From Guillardia theta CCMP2712 (Eukaryota; Cryptophyceae; Pyrenomonadales; Geminigeraceae), in NCBI RefSeq assembly GCF_000315625.1, contig NW_005434656.1, positions 231,741 to 295,740 of the forward strand: a DNA stretch of 64,000 nucleotides. Direction: 5' to 3'. The notes below the pieces were generated by a model, which did no database searches, had not been told where the DNA came from, and worked only from the letters and a program-made list of their open reading frames with translations. Position numbers and translations under genes: made by a program. Shown piece by piece: positions 20,676 through 33,000 of the stretch. The stretch's first letter is position 1. Each line of letters starts with the position of its first letter.

Positions 20676-23600
20676 TTACTCGTATGGCTTCGGCGATGAC
20701 GCGTATGGGGATGATGCGAGCTGAAGGGGCATGAGGGCGACGCGATGGTGACCGGGACGAGAGAAGTCTTGAGGGGAGGAGACTCGGAGATGCGCGACGC
20801 TCCTGGGGGCAGCAGTGAGGGGAACGAGAAGAGCAGGAGGGGGAGAGGACCTGTTCTCCTTGTTGATGCCCTTCCTCGCGAACTTCTTGCCCTCTGAGTG
20901 TCTGCTCCTGCGTCACCGGAAGAGCGAGGAGGAGGAGGAGGAGGAGGAGGAGGAGGAGGAGGAGGAGGAGGAGAGGGTTCAAAAGAGGTGGGAAGGGGAG
21001 GGGGGGGGGTATGGAGAGAGAGAAGGGGCAGCGGATCACCTGCCAGGCATGAAGACTTGGAATTTGGACGCGAGCTTCTTGACGAGGGACTGGCGCTTGA
21101 GGTTCGTGGAGGGGGAGGCAACCTCTGCTGCTGTTCCTGCTGGGGAGAAGAAGGAGGAGACGGACGGGGAGCTTCTGTGGAGGACGGGAGACTCTTCTAC
21201 ATGCGGGCATGCACGGAGGAGGTTCGAGCCCACTAGCGCGTGCATCCTCCATTTGCTTGCGTCCTCCAGCAGCTTGTCCAGAAGACCCTGCGATCTCTCA
21301 GCCTCCTCCAGCTCTTCCCCAATGAATCCTCCTCCTCCTCCTCCTCCTCCTCCTGCCCCTCTCCTCCTCACAACGATCCTTTTCCGTTCCAGATATCTTC
21401 ATTGTGCCCTCCCCTCTGCTCTCACCGCTTGCAGCAGGGAGTTGGACATGGCGTTCTCCGTCTGTTTCTCGTCAGGCCCAGCGGGAAGGCAGTCGATGCT
21501 TACGGAAGCGTCTTCGGCAGCCAGCAGGCGAGCTTCGAGCATGGAGATCTACGAGGGCAACAAGATCGGAGGGAAGCAGGGGGGAAGGAGGAAGGAGGAA
21601 GGAGGAAGGAGGAAGGAGGAAGGAGGAAGGAAGGATAAGAGGTGAGGGATTAGGGAGGAAGAGAAGGAAGCAAGGAGGAGGAAGAGGGGAACAAGCTTAC
21701 CTGCTGCAAGAGTTCCAGCTCGCGGAGGTTCCAGGCATCGTCGACTTCGCTCGTATTCTTCCTCATCTCCTCTTGCCGTGCAGGAGCACCCTGCTCCACC
21801 TGCTCCTGGGAGAGCAGCTGGACTTGTGCCAACTGACAAATCTTGATCACAATTTTTGTCTCTCCTCCTCCCCGGCTCTCACCTTGGCCTCCTGCTCCGC
21901 AATCTTTCTTTCAGCTCCGCATTTTCACGCCGCAGTCTCTCGATCTCCTGCTGGTGCTGGTGCTGGTGCTGGTGCTGGTGCTGGTGCTGGTGCTGGTGCT
22001 GGTGCTGGTGCTGGTGCTGGTGCTGGTGCTGGTGCTGGTGCTCCTCCTGCTGGGTGTGCGGGTCCGGCAGGGGAGGGAACTCGAACAGCTGCATGCACGA
22101 GACGACTTCACAGCTCGGGCTGCAGCTGGCCTTCGCCGCCCTTCTCCTCTCCTGCTCCAGCCGTTTGACAACCTGGCGGGCAGCCCGGAGCCTGCTGGAC
22201 AGGACCCTCCTCTTGACGTAGGCGCAGATGACCTGCAGAGAAGAGGACAACCTGTCCTCCCTCCTGGCCTCCAGCTGGGACCAGACCAGGGAGGGGAGGA
22301 AGACCTTGGACTTTCCCAGCTGGAAGTCCTTGGGTGTCAAACCGGCGGAGAGGAGCACGTTCTCAGCTAGCAACCGAGCTGGGGGTCGATGCTGGAGTTC
22401 GACAGGGTCGACGTGCTGGGAAGGACCTGCTGGGGGGAGGTTGGGGGCAGGAGACAAGAGAAGCGGCTGAGAAATCGGGGGAAGGAGATCTTGATGGGGA
22501 AGCCGATGCTGGCGACCCTGCGGGGAAACGAAGAAAAGAGGGGAAATGCAAGTGAGCGAGGAGGAGGATGAAGAAGAAGAACACGACCATGACAATGATC
22601 ATGATGAATTGAAGGAGGAGGAGGAGGAGGAGGAGGAGGAGAAACATGATGGTGGAAGAGGAGGAGGTGGTTTCAGAGGAGATGATGGCAAAGGAGGGGG
22701 AAGAATAAAGAGAAAAGATTCGCACGACACAATCTACTCACTTGGCAGCTTGTAAGATCCCTGTTGCTCTGATCTGCTTGAGGACAAACACATCGTCGAA
22801 GGTGTCCGGTAGTTTCTTCTCGTTGGAGTTGATGCAGCGGATGAAGTGGGTCTGCGTTGAGCCCATGATCCCCTCCAAGGAAGTGAGCTGCTTGCGGAAC
22901 TTGGCAACGAGGCTCTTGCTCGTCCCACGGGAGCAGTCGGCGACTGGCTGCTTCCCCCCCCCGTGGACGTCGGCGATCTCGTGGAAGAGGAGGCGAAAGA
23001 ATCGGAAGTGACATCTGGAGAAGAAGTCCAACACGTCTCTCCCCACAGCGTCTCTGTTCTTGTCCACGAACGAGGTCCCGTTGTAGCAGACTTGACCGGC
23101 GTAATGGCTGATGACGAAGGTGAGGCTCGACCTCTTGGGTACCGTGAGCTTCTCGTGCTTGCTGGCGACGATCGTGCGGACTTTCAGCATGAGAGACTCG
23201 TCTGATCCGCCTGTAATCATCAACATCAACTTCTTGATCAACTTCTACATCATATGCAGCATCATCTTCTCCATCATCATCGTCGTCGTCGTCAATTCAC
23301 CATGGTTAACCATCATTGCAATGAGATGACAACATCGTCATCATCGTCTTCTCCATCACCATCACCATCACCATCACGAGCACTGTCACAATTGCTGCCA
23401 TCATCATCAACATCCATTTTCCTTGTCATCATCTCCACTACAAGATCTGCTCCTTCTGCTCCTTCTCACAACTTCGTCACCTGGAATCCTGATCTCCTCG
23501 TCAACGAGCGTGAGCAGCCCCGTCTGCCTGTCCTCTACCTCTCAAGTCAGACCTTCAGTCTTCTCCACCCAAACATCCCAACCTATCGCTTCAAGCTCTT

Positions 23601-26391
23601 CTCGTTACTAACAAAGTCCACGAGGGAGAAGGTCAGCCCTTCCTCTCGGTACGTCTCTTGCTCGAATGCAAACATGTGGTTGTTGAACAAGCTCTGCAGC
23701 CTCTCGTTTGCGTAGTTGATCAGGAGCTGCTCGAACCCGTTGACTTCCAGCGACTCGAAGCCGAAGATGTCGAGAACGTTGATTACGCTACATCCCCTCG
23801 CCTCGCACCTCTCTAGGACTTTCTGCACTTCCTGCTCCTCGTCCAAAGGCTCCTCCTCCTCTTTCACCCTCTCCTCCTTCTCCTCCTCCTCCTCCTCCTT
23901 CACTTGTCTCCTCACGACGTTGGACAGGAGAGCCAGGTTCATCCTCCTGACCAGCCAACTGAACAATCTCTCATAGATTACCTTGCACATCCCGTCTCTT
24001 GCTTCCCCTGCTCGCTCTTCTGACCGATCCACCCCTACCTCCTCCCCTGCCAGCCGCACTTTCCTCGTGCAGAGCGTCTCCTCCAGCTCCGAGCACGAGC
24101 ACTGCAAGCACGCCGCCGCTGCCAGCAGCGCATGCGAGCTCGAACTTCGGTCGACTCGCGCTCCTTCTGCTCCGACCGTCATGGCTGGCGACGAGAGCAC
24201 ACAAAACGGAGGAGGAAAGAGAAGATGGGAAGAGGAACGAGGAGGATGAGAACGGGGGTGGTTGTGGGGGCGGGGGGGGGAGGGGAGGAGAGGAGGGGAG
24301 GGGAGGAGGCGGAGAAAGCTTGTTACCAGTGGAGTTTTTGGATTCTACAGGGAGGAAGAGGATATTCCCCAAGGAGAGGATGAGACCGACGGTGCTCATC
24401 ACGTTGTCAACCTCCTCCTCCGTTAGCCCTCCTCCTCTCATCGCCTCCTTCGTGCTCTCTAGCGTTGACCTGCCATCTCTCTCGTTGTCTTCGCTTCCTA
24501 CTGGGGCATGTAAGGAAGAGGAACGAAGGGGGGGGAAACAATTCTTTGCCTCCCAGGAGGCGGAATGTAGGGAATGAAGGAGAAGCACTTTGCATGTGTT
24601 TCTGTTCGTCAAGGTGTAAGTTAGTTCATGAAAGGAAGGAGAAATCGAGCAAGAGTCAAGGATGGTAGAGGAGAGGAAGGGGAAGAGGTAGAGGAAGAGG
24701 AAGAGGAAGAGGAAGAGGAAGAGGAAGAGGAAGAGGTAGAGGTAGAGGTAGAGGTAGAGGTAGAGGTAGAGGAAGAGGAAGAGGAAGAGGAAGAGGAAGG
24801 AGACCTGGTATTGATAGAAGATGTGGAAATTTCGCTCTCCCTTCTCAACGTGCGCGACCCTGGATCTCTCCAGGAGGAAGACGTTAATGGAGCATCCTTG
24901 CAACGAGTACTTGCTGTCTGCCCTCGAGAAGTAGAGAGAGACAAACTTTCCGTAGCGGGAGGAGTTCTGGTTCCTGACAGTCGCTGCGTTCCCAAAGGCT
25001 TGCAAGATCGTGTTGGACAGCAGCACCTGAAGGAGAGGAGGATTCAGGGGAAGTGGGCGTCTATGCTGGACCATTTGAATGGAATGAAGGCTGGCGGGGA
25101 GGAGGAGGTGGATGAGGAGGACACAAGATGGAAGGTACAATCTCATGCTTCCAGACACAGGTAGCAGTTGCTGAGGAGAGGAACCAAGGAGAGGGTCGCG
25201 AACGACGAACGGGTCAAAAGGATCCGCACGCACCTTCTGCTCCAGACCCTTCACGACTGAGCCAGACTTGCTGGGAGAGCTCCTGCAGCCTTGGAGGGAG
25301 ACGAGGTGGAACAGGAGGAGCTTCGTAGTCTCGGTCTTTCCCGCTCCTGATTCTCCGCTGATCAAGATGGACTGATTTACATCTTCAACCATCATCCTCC
25401 TGTATTGTTCTGTTACACACCCTTTCCCGCACACCCTCGACCGTCATCCACATCATCATCGTCATCATCGTCTCCATCATCATCTTCTCCTCCTCCTCCT
25501 CCTCCTCCATCATCATCATCTTCATCTCCTCCTCCTCCTCCTCCTCCTCCTCCATCATCATCGCCGTCGCCATGGGACATGCCTGAAGGTTTCCTCAGCA
25601 ATGGCAAACGGATGAGGAGGAGAGGAGCTCATTGGGATTCCGAAGAAATCTGACGAGTTGTCATCGGAGAGAGGAGAAGAAAGGAGCCACCTGACGGTTG
25701 TGCCGTCATGGCTGAAGACCCTCCGCTCCATGGGTTTACAGCAATCATCACGGGGCCGGTGTAGGTGTAGAACCTTTGAAACAAGTTCAGGTTCCTCTGA
25801 GAGTAAGAGGGAAGGAGGGGAAGGGAGGAGAGGGAGAGGGAGAGGGAGAGGGAGATGGAGATGGAGAGGGAGAGGGAGAGGGAGAGGGAGAGGGAGAGGG
25901 AGAGGGAGAGGGAGAGGGAGAGGGAGAGGGAGAGGGAGAGGGAGAGGGAGAGGGAGAGGGAGAGGGAAAAGCAGCAGAGGAGGAGAAGCGAGGGAAGGTA
26001 GCCTGACCTCTCTGTCTTGAACCTCTTCTTGAGGGAGTAGAGCAAGTTCGGCTCGTCGAGCAGGGTCAACCTGCACACAAGAGTCAGCAAGTCAGAGGTA
26101 GATGTGACCTTCGATGCTCCAGCACCTCGTCAGATCGTCGGGATCGTCGTTGTCCTCAGGGTTGACCTCCTTCACAAGCTCTCGGGTGACCTGCAGAGCG
26201 GTATCCATCCTGCCTGTCTCAACGCCACCAGCTGTCGTTTCCTCCTCCGTCTCCATGAACTTCACGACAACGCGGCAAGAGGACTCTTCGACGACTCTTG
26301 CTCTCTCCCATCTCTGCGTGGGATGCCATGCCCACACCAGCCGTCCACCTGGCTGCGCTTGCTGTCCGGCCGTTGAGGTAAGAGACGCCAT
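20676..26391 (-). CDS. Unconventional myosin heavy chain, about 19 exons
   Basis: Actin motor of about 1,120 residues. Resolved exons (minus): 26391-26126, 26070-26008, 25773-25691, 25649-25583, 25399-25234, 25026-24802, then 24500-24327, 24184-23613, 23538-23481, 23210-22742, 22517-22456, 22378-21883, 21832-21701, 21548-21504, 21461-21426, 21311-21040, 20907-20851, 20802-20676. Motor motifs in order: DPDDLT, YTYTGPVMIAVNPW, P-loop GESGAGKTE (about 174-182), NSSRYGKF (switch I), VLDIFGFE (switch II), FNNHMFAFEQETY, HFIRCINSNEKK, GKSKVFL at the neck, then a basic IQ-like helix. The tail has (HQ)15, a coiled coil and a low-complexity end; no cargo domain or class is assignable. Unsure points: exon(s) between 24501 and 24801, the 23613/23538 junction (a few loop residues short), and the 21883/21832 junction, which does not close in frame. 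Intron 4 has a GC donor. Confidence 0.88.
21951..22040. repeat. Coding hexamer array encoding (His-Gln)15 in the myosin tail
   Basis: Fifteen perfect CTGGTG (plus strand) units inside myosin exon 22378-21883. In the myosin frame it reads His-Gln repeats, and the frame continues straight into the coiled coil EIERLRRENAEL, which supports its being translated. Confidence 0.85.
25826..25968. repeat. GGGAGA hexamer array in myosin intron 2
   Basis: About 23 AGAGGG units within intron 25774-26007, strand-biased purine-rich on plus, so pyrimidine-rich in the transcript. Confidence 0.9.
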
Positions 26392-26520
26392 CGCCCCCCT
26401 CAGGACTTGCAGGAGGGAGGGGAAGGAAAGATCCAGCGACTGTCAGCAAACAATCAGAATGATGGCAAACCAACACTAGCCACTGCTCTACATTCTCCTC
26501 TATATTTCCCTCCCGTTAAG

Positions 26521-26635
<115 letters not shown>

Positions 26636-26916
26636 TCTCCGCGGCGGCATGGTCGTCCGTTGATCATGGTCTCGATGACTCATTTTGACCGCTCCTTTCA
26701 AATTTTCAAACTGTGAGAGGCGGTTGGCGTGTCAAAGGCCACCAGGCGTGTTGACGGTGACTCTATCAAGGTTATGAGTCATCATTAGTCACGGTTGAGT
26801 GAATGCGCCGCCCCCCAGCTGACCGGCCGCGGGTTTCCGGCCCGCCGAGGGTCGTTGGCAGGTGGGGAGAAGGTGGGTGGGTCCGTTTGGGTTCAATTTG
26901 AATCCAGAACTTGGAA

Positions 26917-29498
26917 ATGGTTGCGCGACCTGGCAAGAAGAGGAAAGTGAACGACGATGATGATGAAGTTAAGGTGAGCGAAGATACTGAAATGTCTTCG
27001 AACATTCATCATCTCAAACATTATGCCGCTCATGCTCAACATCATGTTCAATATCATTATCGATAACAGCATCATATTGTCACAAGCATCACCATTGCCT
27101 TGTAAATGTATCTTACAGTCACACCCTCCTTTCTTTTCTCCTTCAGGTCGTCGACGACGTCTTCGAGACCTGCACTTCTGCTCAGCATGAGGTCATCAAC
27201 CTTGCCGCCAGCATTGCTGCCAGGCGAGCAGAGCTCGAGCAAGAGAAGGCCAAGATGCTCTCCGAGAGCTTGCGAGAGCAGGGGATCAAGCAGGAGAAAG
27301 ACTCTCTCCTCTTGCTCAGACCCAGCAGCATCGTGAAGCTAAACGTCGGAGGCACCAAGATTGATGTCAAGCGCAGCACAGTGACTGGCTTCCCGTCGAA
27401 GCTGAGGTGGATGCTAAGGTGAGCTGCGGGAGAGGGCGCGAGACGGGGCTGACTGACGTCTGTGGCGGGCTGGGGAATCAGCGGGCGGTGGGATCACGTC
27501 TACAAGCATGACAGCGAAGGTCGGATCTTGCTGGACTACGACGCCAGCTGGCTGGAGCCTATCATCAACTACCTGGTAACCTCCTGGGAGAAAGGGAAGA
27601 AGGCGTTTGAGGCAAGGGAGGGGAAGGAGAAGCAGAGTTGAGAAAGGCGCAGAGGAGAGAGCGATCTGACTAGACTATGGCAGAGAGAGCTTGCCATGCA
27701 GCAGTCGCCGATGCCGATGGAGCCGCCCAAGGTGGATGGGGAGAATGAGATCGGCTTCAGATACCTGACGCGAGCGCTGGGGCTGGATGGTGTGATCGTG
27801 AACAACAAGCAGATGGATGTCGAAGAGGGCCTGCTCAAGTCATGGGCAAGACCACCCATGACTCAGAGCATCGCGTCAGCCGTCGGATGTGGGAAGGAAC
27901 GCTGCGACTTCAAGCTGCTGTACCGGGCCAGCCGAGACGGCTTCTCGATAGGGACGCAGCAGCAAAAGTGCCAGGGAGAGTCGAACACCCTGACGATCGT
28001 GCGGGACACTGACGGAAACGTTTTCGGAGGCTTCTCGGACGCAGCTCGAGAGTTTAACGGCAGTTACTCGAGGTCGGGGAAGAGTTTTCTCTTCAAGCTC
28101 TCTTCCGGAGAGATTCAGGACCCAGCAGGCCTAAAGCTCTTCCGGGTGCTGCCGGGAAAGGAGGAGAAGGCAGTCCTCAATGACCCTCAGTCCTATGCCG
28201 CGTACGGCGATGGTGCGGACTTGCGCATTGCCAACGAATGTCAGAGTTCAGCGATCAGTCGGTGCAACCTGGGGCACACGTATGATAAGTCGGACGGACA
28301 ACCTCACGAGCTCACAGGAGGGAAGCCGAACTTCCAAGTCGCCGAGCTGGAGGTGTGGAAGGTGTCGCTGGAGCTGGACAAGGCAAAGGAGGCTCCGCCT
28401 ACTGCAGAGAGGATCCCTCGTGACTGCAGCAAGGTGCTAGGAGGGCTGACGAAGCAGTTGGACGCGCTCGAGGCCTTCCAGTACAAGCTGCTGACGAGAG
28501 GAGTGGAGTTGTGCCAGGAGGCGCGAGTGCTGGACGAGGAGGCAGAGGACCTCAAGGCGGAGAAGGCGTACATGAAGGAAGTGGCGAAGGCGATTAGTCA
28601 GGAGAAGGTCGTGTTCTTCAACGTCGGGGGTAGGAAGCTCTACACGATGAAACAGACGCTGGCGCTTGTCCAGGGCTCCAAGCTTTACAAGAGATACGCG
28701 AGCGGCAATGGAGAGGTGCCGGAGGGCGACCTGGACGACGACGGAGACATCTTCCTGGACGTGAACCCTTACTGCTTCGGGAAGATCGTCTCGCACCTCC
28801 GGACTCGCAGGCTGCAGGAGAGCCTCAAGGAAGACGTGAAAGGGCTTCCTCCTGCCATGCTCCAGGTCAGGGCCACGGAGGAGGCGTCGTTCAAGCGGAT
28901 GCTGGCCTTCTTCGAGCTGGACTGGGACGAGCTGGAGGGAAGAAACCTAGACCCTCGTCTCCCTGATTCCATCTTCTCCCGCCACTACTCGAAGCTGCAG
29001 CCATACCTGTCAAACTGTACTGTGGAAACCAAGTGGAGGCTCGTCTGGCGAGGCAGCAAGGACGGTTATTCAGCTGCTGAGATACACAAGAAGTTAAGCC
29101 AGCCGGTAGTCCAGCGCCAGCTCGTGATGGTGAAGGATGGGCAAGGAAACATGTTCGGCGGCTTCACAGACGTGTGGCAAGTTGGGGGAACAGGTTACAT
29201 CCATTCGGCTTCCTCCTTCTTGTTCAGCCTTCGTCGAGCAGGACTGACTGATGAGCAATCCTTCAAGATATGTGGTATGAAACCCGGCATGAACAATCAC
29301 GGTATGCTGCTTGGCGACGGCAACATCTACCACTTCGGTCAAAGGGACTTGATAATCGTTACTAACTGCAACAAGAACAGTTCGAGCTCCTGCGGCGGCA
29401 TCGGAAACACCTTCAACAACCATGGCGTACCTCATCTGCTGACTTCAGGAGCACCATCCTTCAAAGTAGACGAACTCGAGATCTGGACTTTGGCCTAG
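26917..29498 (+). CDS. Tandem BTB-TLDc protein with N-terminal nuclear signal, 4 exons
   Basis: 745 residues; exons 26917-26973, 27147-27418, 27482-27575, 27684-29498. The N-terminus GKKRKV resembles a classical nuclear localisation signal. Two BTB/T1-type tetramerisation domains are visible: the first from about residue 70 (VKLNVGGTKIDVKRSTVTGF, then GRILLDYDASW), the second from about 451 (VFFNVGGRKLYTMKQTLALV, then IFLDVNPYCFGKIV). Each is followed by a TLDc domain: about 215-372 (FKLLYRASRDGFSI, GNVFGGFSD, ELEVWKV) and about 591-745 (WRLVWRGSKDGYSA, GNMFGGFTDVW, ELEIWTLA). BTB domains of this kind oligomerise and recruit cullin-3; TLDc domains are linked to oxidative-stress protection and V-ATPase binding. 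The joint role is unknown. The inner repeats are diverged, so the duplication is old. Confidence 0.88.
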
Positions 29499-30085
29499 CT
29501 GACTCGTTCAGTCGCATTTTACTACGTGGCCTCGCCCTGCGATTAAAATTTTCACTGCGTCACATCTCTGAGTACCGTGACTGTTTGACTCGCTCGGAAG
29601 ACGTCCCGCGTGCCACAGGGCCCCGGCCCGAGCCGAGCCGCTCATGTTTCCGAAATCATTTCGAAACAACCTTGAACGTGAATACAAACTGCATGTAGGC
29701 TTTTGTACCAGAAGTCCCTCGAGGGAATATATTATTAACTAAAGGCTAGGCTATAACCAAACCGGGCCGGGCCGCCCGGGCCAGCGGCGGCTGCCGGCCC
29801 GGGCCCTGAGGCTGAAATCACTGCTGAAGTCAGGTGACAGTGAGCCCCGGGGCCGTGGTGGAGATGAGGGCACAAACTCTCTCGAAAATGCAGAGAGGCG
29901 TTCGGTTGTCGGGAGGGAGGAGAGACGGGGATGGCGGAAGGAGAAGGAGAGGAGGGAGAAGATGAAGAGAAGGGAGAGAAGAAGAGGGCCGCAACGAGCC
30001 GAGCGTCGCAGCTTCATGGTATGAGCCTGCCTTCTCAGCACGACGCTGGTACGGCGCACTTGGATATTGCAAGGCGCAGGAATCC
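29499..30085. other. Intergenic region with GC-rich islands
   Basis: Spacer before the TTLL gene. Two short GC-rich islands (29612-29640, 29759-29812) contain GGGCCGGGCCG and CCGGCCCGGGCC words, related to the 9.1-kb and 49.3-kb islands. No gene seen. Confidence 0.65.
29759..29812. repeat. GC-rich GGCCC island
   Basis: Short copy of the palindromic GGCCCGGGCC-type sequence; abrupt composition change against the AT-rich 29660-29750 stretch. Confidence 0.55.
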
Positions 30086-33000
30086 ATGAGCGGGGAGAGG
30101 AGGGGGGCGGCGGACTTCACTCTGAAGGGGGTGGGGACGTCAGGAAGTTCTACAGCAAGGTCAGGAAGCAATATCCGACGTTCGTCTCCTCTCTCTTCCA
30201 ATGTCGCGCTGCAAAGGGACCGGAGCTCGCCCTCCCGCCCGACAGGGTGGCAACCCTACATCCTCCGAGGGAGGGTTGACAGCCATGCACACGACGGGTT
30301 GCACCGGACCTTCTTCAAGACGGGGAGAGTCGCGGAGATATTCCTCGGCACCAACAAGAGCATGCGGGACAGAACGGCCACTAGCGCCTCGCACAGGCGG
30401 AAGCATGACGAGGGTTTGCAGGATCCTTCCAGGGCAGCCAAAGAATCTCATCGAGATCAGGTGATGCTGAAAATTTATTCACTCTCTCCTCCTCTTCCCT
30501 CCCTCCTCTTGCTCTCTTCTCCTCTGTCCTCTGTCCTCTCCTCTTCCTTGCCACCCCTTACCCTTCGCTCCCCCACCCTCAACACCTCCGGCCTGCCCTG
30601 TCGTCTATCCCTCTCCTCACCACTTCCCTCTCTCAACATCCTCATCATGTGTCACACATTGCAAGTGTGGTATCGTGCGCATGACTTCTCCACCAGATCA
30701 CTCGGAGATTTCAGCTCTCAGTGAACGGACCTGGAGGTAACCTCGTACCCAGCTGGATCAGACCAGGGGACTCGTCTCTGCAGAGATTCTCCTGGCCTTC
30801 TTCCACGACTCTACCAAAGGACAGCCTGTACAAGGGTACAGCTGCCATCTCCTCGGGGAGGACATGGGACAAGGCCATGGAGCCGTTGAGGGGGGCGAAG
30901 TCTGTGCAGGAGGAAGCGGCTTCTGATCACAGTCAGACCCTGCCATGTAACGACCAACTCAACCCAGCTGCGACTCTTTTGATGCTTCTCCTCGCAGCCA
31001 CGAGCTCCAGCGACGACGGGAAGCTGTCGCAGGCGATCACTGTGATCCTAGACTCGAGTTCGACCTTGTTTGACGCTCTTGCTACAGCGAAGGAAGGACC
31101 CGAAGCACATGAACGGTGATCACCCCCATGTTTCGCTCCAGCTTCCGCATCCTGACACCTTCAGTCTCAGTCTTCCTCCCTGCATTCTCCAACGAGACGA
31201 GACAGGAGAGGAGGGTGGCGGCGAGGGGGAATGAGGAGGAGTTCCAATCAGACAGCGAGGAGACCCACAGCTCCAGGATGGATTCACCGCTGACACAGGT
31301 GGGTCCTCGTGGTGACGTGGCTGGTGGCATGGCCGATGGAAGCGCCAAGAGCGGCTGCGCCTTTCCTGCCCCTTCTGACTCGCCGCATGTTGGAAATGCA
31401 GCCTGACCTCTTGGAGTGCGACGACGATGGGGACTCGCAAGACTCCCGCGATCTTCAGATGGAAGGTGGTTGTCATACCCTGTGTTTCAAAGGTCCCTCC
31501 TTACCTTTTCTTGCAACCGAGAAGAAAACTACGACGAGGATGACGAAAGTGAGATCTCCTCCCCCCCCCCTCTCGCCTCTCCCCCCCCCCGCAAAGTCCT
31601 GATGAGGCAGCAGGTGACGTGCAAGACAGCGGCAGGAGTGACAGCGAGAGCGAGTCAGTCGTCGATCCTGGCGAGGTGGCCTATGAAGCCTGAGCTCAAG
31701 GTTCCGGGGGCTGACGTGCGACCTCAGCAGGATGTCGACCAGCTGCTGGACGAAGTCGCCGCTGCCGATGTCAGCGGGCTGAAGGGAAGAGTCTGGCACA
31801 GGTAGGGAGAAGCCCTTGGGAGGCGGTGAGGGAAGAGAGTTGAAGGAGAGAGGAGGAGAGGATTTTCAGGACGAGGACGAGGACGAGGAGAGGAATTGAT
31901 TGTTTGCATGCAGCTGCTTCTTCGGGCGTCCTCCTTCACTGCATTTCTTGCACGATTGGTATCACAATGCCGGAGAGGTTAAGAGTGGAGACGAAGACGA
32001 AAAGAAGGAGGAGGGCAGGAAGCAGGAGGAAGCGACAGAAGAGACGATCTCAGAATCATGGAGCAAGAAGGATGGGACCAGGTCCTGTTGAATGATATCA
32101 ATCTCCTCGTCCTCGCTTGCCCTTCCCCCTTCTGCCCTCCTCGCTCCTCCCTCCTCCTTCTCTCCCTCCTCCTTCCTGCTCCTCGCGCTTGACTCCTTGC
32201 TCCTTGCTCTACCTTCCTCGCTCTTTGCTCCTCTCACTGATGTCCCATCAGCTCGTGGGAGGATGCATGGAAGGACAGTCGAGGGAGAGATCTCTTCTCT
32301 CTCTTGCAGGAGAAAGGCTGGATGAAGCTCAAGATGACAAACAAGAGCTCACAGGTAGACCCTCGTCCCTGCACCTTACCCTCCTCCTCCTCCTCCTCCT
32401 CCTCCTCCTCCTCTTCTCCCCAGTGCCTGTACCCCTCTTCCCTACTGCCCCTCCTCTCTCCTCTCCAGTGCCTTTCGCCTCTTTCCCGCTGCTGCCCTCC
32501 CTGAACTCCTTGCAGGCTCGTAGAGCCCACGAGAATGCTGGTTATGCTGTCTTGCGGAAGGACCAGAACCCGGTGAGGAGGAGGGGACAGGAAATGAGAT
32601 GGAGGGAAGGAAATGAAGGGGGTGAAGGAGGAAGTGGTAGGAAGTAGGAGCAGTTGAAGGAAGAGGATGAAGGAAAGAGAAGGAGCATGGAGGAGGAGCA
32701 TGAAGAGGGAGTAGGAAAGAAGAGGGAAGGAGGAACAAGGGAGCTAGGAAGAAAGAGCAACGAGCAAGTAGGACGGAAGACGCGGGTTACTCACCTTCCT
32801 TCCAGACGGCTGCTCGAACTTCTCATTTCAACTGCTGGTGGGCCCACGCGCTCTCGCCGCATGACAGCAGGTGGAAGAAGCTGCAGGCACATCAGAAAGT
32901 CAATCACTTTCCCGGTCTGCTCCCGCTGCTCCTCCCCTCCCCTCCCCTCCCCTCCCCTCCCCTCCCCTCCCCTCCCCTCCCCTCCCCTCCCCTCCCCTCT

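Noticed and set aside
24621-25164. Glu/Val-rich ORF in both strands inside the myosin gene
   Set aside because: It is the GAGGAA/GAGGTA array of the intron after the NFHIFYQYQ exon; splice sites bracket it.
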